13,964 nucleotides of DNA from Planctomycetota bacterium (GTDB taxonomy: Bacteria; Planctomycetota; PLA2): the NCBI GenBank assembly GCA_023150495.1, contig JAKLKT010000021.1:1-13964 (forward strand). The letters are read 5' to 3'. Numbering within the stretch: the first letter of the stretch is position 1; each line of letters begins with the position of its first letter. A model generated the notes under the pieces. That model ran no database searches. It was not told the origin of the DNA and was given only the letters and a program-made list of their open reading frames with translations. Both the position numbers and the translations under genes were made by a program. This document shows, piece after piece, positions 6,261-12,174 of the stretch.

Positions 6261-7863
6261 TGACGCAGAGGCAGGTCGAGGTGAGCTTCGTGTCCGCCTC
6301 ATGCCACACGGCCGCGAAGCGCTGCTGCACCGCGTCGGCCTCCTCCTCCTTGCCGAGCGCGCGGAGGCACTCCGCGAGGCCCCAGAGCGACCAGCCGTTC
6401 TCGGGCCACGCCGCGAGGTCCTCGCGGTAGACCTTCTCCGCCTCCTCGAACTTCTTCGCCTTGACGAGCACTGCTCCGAGCGTGTGGCGCGTCGGCAGCA
6501 GCCAGTCCGGCGGCTCCATGTAGGTCAGCTGATCCTCGAGCTTCACGGCCTCGCGAAGCTCGCTCGCCGCGGCATCCAGGTCCCCGCGCGCGAGCGCGAT
6601 CTCGGCGGTGAGCACGCGGTCCGCGATCGCGAGCACGTTCCGCGCCGGGTTGATCGCCATGACCACCTCGGGCGCGATCCTCGCCGTCAGGTCGCGGAGC
6701 CTCGCCTGCTCCGCCTGCGCGTCCTCGATCTCGCCTTTCGCCGCGAAGGCGAGCCCGCGGCAGAAGTGCCAGAACGCGGTGAGGATCGGGAGCTTCGGCG
6801 AGGGCTGCGCCTCCTTGAGCATCTCGTCCCACTTCCCGAAGCGGATCAGCGCCTCGTACGCGATCGGCAGGTAGCCGTCCACGGCCGCCGGGTCCTTCTC
6901 GACGAACTCCGCGGGCACGCCCGCGACCATCGCACGCGCCTCCTTGATCGCCTTCTCGCTCCTCCCCTGCATCATCGCGACCCACGAGAGGAACTGGTGG
7001 TTGTGCGCCATGTAGACGGAGTAGAAGCCCTGGCGCGGCGAGATCGCGCGGTACGCGCGGTCGGCCGCGATCGCCTTCTCGTTCGCCTCGGCCGCCTTCG
7101 CCCAGCGGCCCGTCTGCACGTCGATGTGGGCCGGCATGTGGACGAGATGCCCCGACGCGGGAACGAGCGTGCGGAGCACGTCGGCCGCGGCGCTGGCCTT
7201 CTCCGGGAAGGGCGAGTTCTCCATGACGTGGATGTAGAGATGCGTCGCCCCGGGATGGTCGGGCTGTTTCGCGAGCACCTTCTCGAGGACGGCCATGATC
7301 TCCTCCGTCCTCCCCTTCGGCTTGCCGTCCCTCGTCCAGAGGTCCCACGGCTGGAGGTCCATGAGCGACTCCGCGTAGAGCGTCGCGACGTCGACATCGT
7401 CGCCGTGCTTCGCGTATACCTCCCCCATCGCCGCCGCGTACGCCTCGTCGAGCGGCCTCCGGTCCGCGGGCGGCGGGTCCGCGTAGCGCTTCGCGAGCGC
7501 CTCGATCAGCGCGCGGTCGACGCCCTCCGACTTCGCCGCGAGCGCCTTCCGGACCGCCTCCCACGCGGCCTTCGCGCGCTCGGGCGGCACGACCGTGTTG
7601 TTGATGTGGGGGCCGTGGTTCAGGGCGATCCCCCAGTACGCCATCGCGCACGCGGGGTCCTTCGACGCGGCGGCCTCGAACGACCGGATCGCCTCGTCGT
7701 GGTTGAAGGCGAAGGTCCAGGTCAGCGCCTGGTCGAAGTACCGCTGCGCCTCGGCCGACGACGTCGCGACGGCGCGGTGGTGCTTCCCGAGGCCTTCGAA
7801 GACGGGCTGTTCGGCGCCCGCGGCAATCGCGAGCGCGAGGAGGAGGGGGCAGCTCTTCCGCAT
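6256..7863 (-). CDS. Exported tetratricopeptide-repeat protein with conserved-looking His clusters
   Basis: This 535-residue protein begins with a signal peptide (MRKSCPLLLALAIAAGAEQP, likely cleavage after AGA), so it is periplasmic or exported. TPR helices are clear near the N-terminus (about 38-82, FAFNHDEAIRSFEAAASKDP) and the C-terminus (about 457-520, KKFEEAEKVYREDLAAWPEN). The middle is rich in histidines: LNHGPH (81-86), HLYIHVME (208-215), GHLVHMPAH (238-246) and AHNHQFL (286-292). The protein ends TSTCLCVN. From memory, large TPR proteins of environmental bacteria share these His motifs and a Cys-rich tail; their function is unknown. Metal binding is an inference. The gene lies 28 bp after the PDZ gene on the same strand, so they may be cotranscribed, but it also has its own -10-like TACGAT 6 nt before the ATG and no good ribosome binding site. 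Confidence 0.85.
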   Translation of the reverse strand: MRKSCPLLLALAIAAGAEQPVFEGLGKHHRAVATSSAEAQRYFDQALTWTFAFNHDEAIRSFEAAASKDPACAMAYWGIALNHGPHINNTVVPPERAKAAWEAVRKALAAKSEGVDRALIEALAKRYADPPPADRRPLDEAYAAAMGEVYAKHGDDVDVATLYAESLMDLQPWDLWTRDGKPKGRTEEIMAVLEKVLAKQPDHPGATHLYIHVMENSPFPEKASAAADVLRTLVPASGHLVHMPAHIDVQTGRWAKAAEANEKAIAADRAYRAISPRQGFYSVYMAHNHQFLSWVAMMQGRSEKAIKEARAMVAGVPAEFVEKDPAAVDGYLPIAYEALIRFGKWDEMLKEAQPSPKLPILTAFWHFCRGLAFAAKGEIEDAQAEQARLRDLTARIAPEVVMAINPARNVLAIADRVLTAEIALARGDLDAAASELREAVKLEDQLTYMEPPDWLLPTRHTLGAVLVKAKKFEEAEKVYREDLAAWPENGWSLWGLAECLRALGKEEEADAVQQRFAAVWHEADTKLTSTCLCVN

Positions 7864-7869
7864 CCCCGC

Positions 7870-7875
7870 ATCGTA
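7870..7875 (-). promoter_or_regulatory. -10-like hexamer TACGAT for the TPR gene
   Basis: On the minus strand TACGAT ends 6 nt before the ATG at 7863, in the 28-bp gap after the PDZ gene. This spacing would give a leaderless mRNA. No -35 is recognisable. The GCGGGG between it and the ATG is too close to act as a normal ribosome binding site. Confidence 0.4.
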
Positions 7876-7891
7876 ACCACGCGGGAAAAGA

Positions 7892-8593
7892 TCACTTCCC
7901 CTCCCCCGGTTTGCCCCCCGCAGCCCCCACCCCTTCCTTCTGCCCGAGCGTCGTCAGCTTGCCGCGGCGGAGGAGCGTGATCGCGGGTGCGCGCGCCGCG
8001 AGGGCTGTCACCACCTCGGCCGGCTGCCGGACGGGCCGCCCGTCGATCGACAGCAGCACGTCGTTCGTCCGGATGCCGAGGCGCTCGGCGTCGCTCCCGG
8101 GATCCACGGCGACCACCGCGAAGCCGCGGCCCTCCGCGAGGCCGAGCTGCTCGCGCATGACCGGATCGTCGACCGGCGCGCCCGAGATCCCCTTCGCCTT
8201 GAGCTGCTCCGTCTCGCCCGCGTCCTGGAGGATGATCCGCCCCTTCGCGTTCCGGAGCATCACGCGGGCCTGCAGCTGGCCGCCGCCCGCGTTGTTGATC
8301 ACGATGACCTGCCCGGCCCCGACGGGCTCCTCTTCCACGGGAGGTTCGGGGGGCCGGGGGGGCAGGAGGGACTCGATCGCCGCCCGCGCGCGCCGGCGCA
8401 CCTCGGGGTCGCTCGCCTGCAGCGCCTCGACGACCGGCGCCAGCTCGCGCCGGATGTGGATCCCGACGAACCGCGAGGCGGCGTCGCGCTCCTCGGCGGA
8501 ATCGCTCGCCCACTGTCCGACCGCCTCCCCGAGCGGCGAGGGGTCGCCGGCGAACGCGACCGCGAGCGGGAGGAGAAGGATCAGCGCGCGCAT
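7892..8593 (-). CDS. Exported PDZ-domain protein
   Basis: The ATG at 8593 is chosen because GGAGG lies 6 nt upstream and it places a signal peptide at the N-terminus (MRALILLLPLAVAFAGDPSP). A longer frame to 8653 adds only Pro/Arg-rich residues. The 233-residue product has an Arg- and Ala-rich helical segment (about 31-77) that resembles a single HEAT-type pair, then a proline/glutamate linker (PPRPPEPPVEEEP). A middle segment follows, then a PDZ domain at about 147-211 with GRGFAVVAVDPGSDAERLGI and NDVLLSIDGRPV. PDZ domains bind peptide tails or regulate attached proteases. No protease domain is present, so this is probably an adaptor or scaffold outside the cytoplasm. The last 20 residues are Gly/Lys-rich and probably disordered. 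It is upstream of the TPR gene on the same strand and divergent from the Trm112-like gene. Confidence 0.82.
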   Translation of the reverse strand: MRALILLLPLAVAFAGDPSPLGEAVGQWASDSAEERDAASRFVGIHIRRELAPVVEALQASDPEVRRRARAAIESLLPPRPPEPPVEEEPVGAGQVIVINNAGGGQLQARVMLRNAKGRIILQDAGETEQLKAKGISGAPVDDPVMREQLGLAEGRGFAVVAVDPGSDAERLGIRTNDVLLSIDGRPVRQPAEVVTALAARAPAITLLRRGKLTTLGQKEGVGAAGGKPGEGK

Positions 8594-8662
8594 CGTGGGC
8601 CTCCGTTCCCGCGCCTGCCGGGGCCCGGGGGGCCCAGGGAGGCGTCCGGACAAGGACTAGTG

Positions 8663-8668
8663 TATGCT
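8663..8668 (+). promoter_or_regulatory. -10-like hexamer TATGCT for the Trm112-like gene
   Basis: TATGCT ends 9 nt before the ATG at 8678, with the same CGGTC-ATG junction as the NifU-like gene. There is no ribosome binding site. On the other strand TACACT (8659-8664) overlaps it and could serve the divergent PDZ gene. Confidence 0.45.
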
Positions 8669-8677
8669 CTTCCGGTC

Positions 8678-8926
8678 ATGCCGATCGACCCGGAGCTCCT
8701 CGAGATCCTCGTATGCCCGGAGTCCCACCAGCCCGTGAAGCCCGCGAACCCGGAGCTTCTCGCGGCCCTCAACGTGCGGATCAAGGGCGGGGGCGTGAAG
8801 AACCACCAGGGCGATGCCGTGGGCAAGCCGGTCGAGGAGGCGCTCGTCCGCGAGGACGGCAAGTGCCTGTACGTGATCGAGGACGGCATCCCCAACATGC
8901 TCATCGACGAGCGGATCGACCTCTAG
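8678..8926 (+). CDS. Trm112 family / UPF0434-like small protein
   Basis: This 82-residue protein matches the Trm112-like fold at both ends: PELLEILVCPESHQPVKPAN at the N-terminus and LYVIEDGIPNMLIDERIDL at the C-terminus. Eukaryotic and archaeal Trm112 activates methyltransferases; bacterial relatives (YcaR type) are mostly uncharacterised. Many members carry four zinc-binding cysteines. Here only Cys13 and Cys63 are present, so a zinc site is unlikely. The middle (about 20-60) has a Gly/Lys-rich insertion (VRIKGGGVKNHQGDAVGK) typical of the longer subfamily. The start at 8678 gives the expected family N-terminus; it has a -10-like hexamer 9 nt upstream and no ribosome binding site. It ends 25 bp before the convergent flavin-reductase fusion gene. 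Role unknown. Confidence 0.85.
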   Translation: MPIDPELLEILVCPESHQPVKPANPELLAALNVRIKGGGVKNHQGDAVGKPVEEALVREDGKCLYVIEDGIPNMLIDERIDL

Positions 8927-8951
8927 CGCTGCCCCGGCGGGGCGGCCGCCC

Positions 8952-9941
8952 TCACATCCCCCACACCTCGCCGGGCGCGAAGTGCAGGCGCAGGGCGGTG
9001 GCGAGCTGTCCCTGGTGCCACGCCTCGTGGCGGATCGCGATGCGGAGCTTCCCGCGCGCGTCCGGTGTGAATACGCGGGCGGCCTCCTCGAACTCCCGGC
9101 CGGTGCGCTCGAGTTCCTCGCGGACCCGATCCGGGGTCCAGCGCGGGTCCCAGGGACGGTCCTCGGCCGCGCCGCCGGCGAGGCGCGCGGTCGCCTGCGC
9201 GAGGTGGAGGAGGAGCGAGCCGACGAAGGGGCCGTCGCCCGACCGCTGCGCGAGCTGATCGGGCCTGAGGCGGCGCGCGAGCGAGACCGTGGACCGGCGC
9301 AGGTCGCGCCACAGGTCGAGCAGATCGCTCTCGGCCGTGCGGGCGCCGCCGTCCGTCGTGATCTCCACGACCTCCCGCAGCGGCGCGTACGCGGCGCCGC
9401 CGAGCCGGCCGAGCGGGCGCAGCTTCCAAGGGTCGACGGTGCCGTCGGCCGCGAGCACGTCGTCGCGCAGGTGGATCGCGACGATCTCCCCGATGCAGAT
9501 GCCGCTCGTGCCCACCTCGAGCACCCGGTCGAGGCGGCACTCGAGCGCGACCGCGCTCTCGGCGATCCGCGGCGGCCTCACCTTCTCGCTCGGCACCGGC
9601 GTGAGCCCCGCCTCCGCGAACTCGCTCACCTCGGGCGGGTAGTCGACCGATGTCCGCACCATGCGGACGCCCGAGCCCTCGCTCACGAGGTTCACGACGA
9701 ACTCGCGCGTCGCCTCGATGTTGCTGCGGGTGTCCTTCGCCGCGCCGCCGCGGCGCCGGCCCACGGAGATCATGACCATGGGAGGCTTGCTCGAGAGCGC
9801 CTGGAAGTAGGAGAAGGGCGCAGCATTGAGGACGCCGTCGGCGCTGATCGTCGAGGTCCAGGCGATCGGCCGCGGCACGATGATCGAGATCATCAGCTTG
9901 TAGAGGACCTTCGCGTCGAGGCCGGAAGGATCGACGAGCAT
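8952..9941 (-). CDS. Flavin reductase-like domain fused to a DinB-like domain
   Basis: The N-terminal 200 residues are a flavin reductase-like (RutF/FMN-binding split-barrel) domain: PRPIAWTSTISADGVLNAAP (23-42), FSYFQALSSKPPMVMISVG, NIEATREFVVNLVSE and KLRPLGRLGGAAYA (173-186). Such domains bind FMN and reduce it with NAD(P)H or act as flavoprotein oxidoreductases. Residues 204-320 form a second, helical domain like DinB/YfiT metal-binding bundles. A His sits in helix 2 (LLLHLAQ, His246) and a HEAWHQGQ motif carries His305 and His309, the expected metal triad. Each part is usually a separate protein, so this is an uncommon fusion. It might couple a flavin reaction to thiol chemistry, but that is inference. 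A -10-like TACGCT ends 7 nt before the ATG. It converges with the Trm112-like gene. Confidence 0.85.
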   Translation of the reverse strand: MLVDPSGLDAKVLYKLMISIIVPRPIAWTSTISADGVLNAAPFSYFQALSSKPPMVMISVGRRRGGAAKDTRSNIEATREFVVNLVSEGSGVRMVRTSVDYPPEVSEFAEAGLTPVPSEKVRPPRIAESAVALECRLDRVLEVGTSGICIGEIVAIHLRDDVLAADGTVDPWKLRPLGRLGGAAYAPLREVVEITTDGGARTAESDLLDLWRDLRRSTVSLARRLRPDQLAQRSGDGPFVGSLLLHLAQATARLAGGAAEDRPWDPRWTPDRVREELERTGREFEEAARVFTPDARGKLRIAIRHEAWHQGQLATALRLHFAPGEVWGM

Positions 9942-9948
9942 CCCCTAG

Positions 9949-9954
9949 AGCGTA
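9949..9954 (-). promoter_or_regulatory. -10-like hexamer TACGCT for the flavin reductase-DinB gene
   Basis: On the minus strand TACGCT ends 7 nt before the ATG at 9941. AGGGG directly abuts the ATG and is too close to be a normal ribosome binding site, so a leaderless mRNA is plausible. The same hexamer precedes mqnB. Confidence 0.45.
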
Positions 9955-10031
9955 TTCCGGGGGGGCCCCGGGGCCGCCTTCGCCAAGGCCACGGCGGGCA
10001 AGCCCGATCGCTCATGCGGCGCTTCCGCCTT

Positions 10032-10048
10032 CGCCGGAGGGTCCGGCG
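10032..10048. repeat. Perfect 7-bp hairpin upstream of the thioesterase gene
   Basis: CGCCGGA at 10032-10038 pairs with TCCGGCG at 10042-10048 around GGG. It lies in the 131-bp divergent gap between the flavin-reductase fusion and the thioesterase start, just upstream of the -10-like TACCAT. It could be an operator or chance; the rest of this gap is GC-rich with no gene. Confidence 0.3.
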
Positions 10049-10059
10049 GGCAGGGCGGG

Positions 10060-10065
10060 TACCAT
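10060..10065 (+). promoter_or_regulatory. -10-like hexamer TACCAT for the thioesterase gene
   Basis: TACCAT ends 7 nt before the ATG at 10073, the same layout as at five other genes in the window. If it is used, translation must start at 10073 and not at the overlapping ATG at 10064. Confidence 0.35.
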
Positions 10066-10489
10066 GCGGGCCATGTTCGTCACGCCCTACGCGGTCCGGT
10101 TCGCCGACGTCGACAACGCGGGGATCTTCTACTATCCGCGCTTCTTCAATGCCTTCCACGTCGCCTTCGAGGAGTGGTGGGAGAGGGGCGTCGGGCGCGC
10201 GTACCACCTCATCACGGGAACGGACAAGATCGGGTTCCCGGCCGTCCACATCGAGTGCGACTTCCGGAAGCCCGTCACCTTCGGCGACCCGATGGAGATC
10301 CGCGTCGGCGTGAAGAAGTTCGGGAGGACCTCCGTCGTCTTCCGCTACGAGATCGTCCACCGCGGGACCGGCGCCGTGCACTGCCACGCCGACATCACGA
10401 AGGCGGTCGTGGACATGAGCACGTGGAAGCCCGTGGTCCCGCCCCCGGCGATCCGGAAGGCGCTCGAGTCGATCGCGATCAAGGCGTAG
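10064..10489 (+). CDS. Acyl-CoA thioesterase, hotdog fold (4HBT/YbgC-like)
   Basis: This protein of 141 residues (138 if started at 10073) is a single hotdog-fold thioesterase, which hydrolyses an acyl- or aroyl-CoA to free acid and CoA in the cytoplasm. The N-terminal signature VRFADVDNAGIFYYPRFFNA carries the catalytic Asp (FADVDNAG) and the tyrosines typical of 4-hydroxybenzoyl-CoA-thioesterase-like enzymes. The central FRKPVTFGDPMEIRVGVKKF and RYEIVHRGTG are the strands that follow. The length is normal for the family. The ATG at 10064 is the longest option; the ATG at 10073 (MFVTPYAVRF) is at least as likely because a -10-like TACCAT overlaps the first. Its stop TAG is directly followed by the antisense stop of the SRPBCC gene. 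No aromatic degradation genes are near, so the substrate is unknown. Confidence 0.88.
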   Translation: MRAMFVTPYAVRFADVDNAGIFYYPRFFNAFHVAFEEWWERGVGRAYHLITGTDKIGFPAVHIECDFRKPVTFGDPMEIRVGVKKFGRTSVVFRYEIVHRGTGAVHCHADITKAVVDMSTWKPVVPPPAIRKALESIAIKA

Positions 10490-11479
10490 CTATCCGCCTC
10501 CGGCGTGCTTCCGGAGCGCGTCGAGCACGCCGGGCCACGCCTTCACGAAGTAGTCGCGCACCTGCCGCCACTCCTCCGCATGGTCCGGCTCCTTCAGGGC
10601 CCCCTCGGCGAAGCCATGGTGCGTGAGGCGGACCCGGGTTCCCCGGAGCCCCTCCGCCTCCACCTCGACGACGACCACCGTCCGCCGCTCGCGGCAGTGC
10701 GCGAACTCGGGCGGCGCGTTCCACGTGAACGAGAGCATGCGGCCGTCGAGCCACGACAGCACCGTGCATCCCTCGGAGCCACGCCGCCCCGCCGCCGCGG
10801 ACGGGTCGAACTCGAGCTCGAAGGGCCCCCCCGGTTCGAGCCGCACGCGCGCCTCCACGCCGAGGAAGGCGCGGATGCCCTCCGCGGTCGTCCACGAGCG
10901 GAAGACGTCCGCGGGCGAGGCCGGCACGCGCACCGAGACCTCGATCGGCGCGAGGCGCGCGTCGGCCTCGCGCCTCGGGAACCGCTCCCCGAGCCGGGCG
11001 AGCGTCCACGCGTTCCCCTGCGCGAAGAAGGCGCGCATCTTCCGCGACGCCTCGTCGCTCCCGTAGCCGTGGCCGCGGAGCGAGATCCGCGTGCGCCCGT
11101 CGCCCAGGTCCGTGAGCGCGAGGACGCTCCACATCCGGTCGAGCGCGTCCCTCGGGAACGGGAACCCCGCCGGAGCCCTCGTCGCCTTGAAGGCGAGCAT
11201 CCGCTCCGGCTCGAAGGCGAGGATCGTGTTCTCGATCGTCTTCTCGTCGCCGAGCCGGCCCCTCGGGTCGTAGTGGGTGAGGATCTTCCCGCCGACGCGG
11301 AAGTCGACTTCCGCCTGCGCGACGCCCAGGGCCTTCCACCCCTCCGCCGTGGAGAACACCTTCCAGACCTCCTGCGGCGGAGCGTCGAGCACCGCCTCGT
11401 GCACGAGGACGGGATCGTCGTCGCCGCCGCCCGCGGCCAGCGAGACGAGGATCATGGAGGAGACGAGCACGGTTCTCAT
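10490..11479 (-). CDS. Exported protein with two SRPBCC (AHSA1-like) domains
   Basis: The ATG at 11479 is chosen because it overlaps the tetR stop as ATGA and gives a hydrophobic N-terminus (MRTVLVSSMILVSLAAGGG). A longer frame to 11704 only reads through tetR in another frame. The 329-residue product has two tandem SRPBCC/AHSA1-type domains. The first spans about 24-168 (HEAVLDAPPQEVWKVFSTAE, FRVGGKILTHYDPRG, ENTILAFEPERMLAFK). The second spans about 178-326 (EVSVRVPASPADVFRSWTTAE, LEPGGPFELEFDP, LSWLDGRMLSFTWN, TRVRLTHHGFAEG). This helix-grip fold binds hydrophobic ligands. AHSA1-like proteins are usually cytoplasmic and single-domain, so an N-terminal export signal is unusual; its cleavage site is weak. 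Translational coupling to the TetR gene suggests that its level is controlled by the regulator's ligand. No enzymatic role can be assigned. Confidence 0.82.
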   Translation of the reverse strand: MRTVLVSSMILVSLAAGGGDDDPVLVHEAVLDAPPQEVWKVFSTAEGWKALGVAQAEVDFRVGGKILTHYDPRGRLGDEKTIENTILAFEPERMLAFKATRAPAGFPFPRDALDRMWSVLALTDLGDGRTRISLRGHGYGSDEASRKMRAFFAQGNAWTLARLGERFPRREADARLAPIEVSVRVPASPADVFRSWTTAEGIRAFLGVEARVRLEPGGPFELEFDPSAAAGRRGSEGCTVLSWLDGRMLSFTWNAPPEFAHCRERRTVVVVEVEAEGLRGTRVRLTHHGFAEGALKEPDHAEEWRQVRDYFVKAWPGVLDALRKHAGGG

Positions 11480-12090
11480 CGCTTTCGTTTCCGGGCGCGC
11501 GCGGCGCCCGCCTTTCCCTGCAGGAGGTCGAAATGCCGCCGCAGCTCCGCGACCGCGGCGTCGAAGGGGGCGAGCGAGCCGGCGCCGCGCGCCTGCATCA
11601 CCGCGCCCTCCATGACTGCGAGCACGAACCGCGCGAGCCGATCGAGGTCCGTGCCCGGACGCAGCCGCGCGGAGGCGAGCCAGCCCGACACGGTCCCGCT
11701 CCACATCGCGAAGTTCCGCTCGAGGAGCGGGCGGACCTCGGGGTGGTTGTCGCTCACCTCGAGCGCGAGGTTCCCGATGGGGCAGCCGAGGCGGCAGCCG
11801 CTCTCCTCGAGTCCCTTCCTGTAGAAGGCGAGGAGCGCGAACACCCGCGCGACCGGGTCCCTCGTCGCCGCCTCGATCGGGCCCGCGACGATCGGCGCGA
11901 ACAGCGCGGGGTAGTGCTCGAGGAGCGCCGCGAGGAGCTCCTCCTTGCTCTTGAAGAAGTGGTAGAGGCTGCCCGGATGGACGCCCGCCTCGCGGAGGAT
12001 CGTCGCGACGCCGGTGGCGCCGTAGCCCTGCTCGTGGAAGAGCCGCCGCGCGGCCTCGAGGATCCTCGTCCGGGTGTCCGGCTCCGCCAT
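11476..12090 (-). CDS. TetR/AcrR-family transcriptional regulator
   Basis: This 204-residue protein has the TetR DNA-binding domain at about 7-53: TRTRILEAARRLFHEQGYGA, then TGVATILREAGVHPGSLYHF and FKSKEELL. The ligand domain contains GCRLGCPIGNLALEVSD (98-114) with Cys99 and Cys103. A Cys-containing GC..GNL.LE motif also occurs in NemR-type regulators that sense electrophiles, so redox or electrophile sensing is possible but unproven. The tail is Arg/Lys-rich (AGAARARKRKR). A 26-bp palindrome ends two bases before the start codon, so the protein very probably represses itself and the coupled SRPBCC gene. The start at 12090 fits the family; no ribosome binding site is visible, and the mRNA may be leaderless or the site weak. 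Confidence 0.9.
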   Translation of the reverse strand: MAEPDTRTRILEAARRLFHEQGYGATGVATILREAGVHPGSLYHFFKSKEELLAALLEHYPALFAPIVAGPIEAATRDPVARVFALLAFYRKGLEESGCRLGCPIGNLALEVSDNHPEVRPLLERNFAMWSGTVSGWLASARLRPGTDLDRLARFVLAVMEGAVMQARGAGSLAPFDAAVAELRRHFDLLQGKAGAARARKRKR

Positions 12091-12092
12091 GT

Positions 12093-12118
12093 CGGACTTG
12101 AATGATCGCTCAAGTCCG
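12093..12118. promoter_or_regulatory. Palindromic operator of the TetR regulator
   Basis: CGGACTTGA at 12093-12101 and TCAAGTCCG at 12110-12118 are perfect 9-bp inverted arms. The 8-base spacer ATGATCGC itself centres on GATC, so 22 of 26 positions are symmetric. Size and place, two bases from the tetR start codon, are typical of a TetR operator. Binding here would block transcription start of the tetR-SRPBCC operon. Confidence 0.75.
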
Positions 12119-12138
12119 CGGGCGGCGCAAGAGGGCAG

Positions 12139-12155
12139 GCGCGGGTCCCCCGCGC
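12139..12155 (-). terminator. Hairpin downstream of the acidic lipoprotein gene
   Basis: GCGCGGG at 12139-12145 pairs perfectly with CCCGCGC at 12149-12155 around a 3-base loop. It lies 19 bases after the minus-strand lipoprotein stop and before the tetR operator. It is a strong GC stem but lacks a T-tract, so intrinsic termination is uncertain. Confidence 0.35.
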
Positions 12156-12174
12156 CCCCCCCTTTCCGGGGCCG

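Noticed and set aside
6145..7980. 611-codon open frame on the plus strand
   Set aside because: It is Arg/Leu-rich antisense of the TPR gene, which has a signal peptide and TPR motifs; no family features in the antisense product.
11480..11704. 75-codon N-terminal extension of the double-SRPBCC protein
   Set aside because: It lies within tetR in another frame, is Arg-rich, and would bury the hydrophobic N-terminus; the ATGA overlap at 11476-11479 is the better start.
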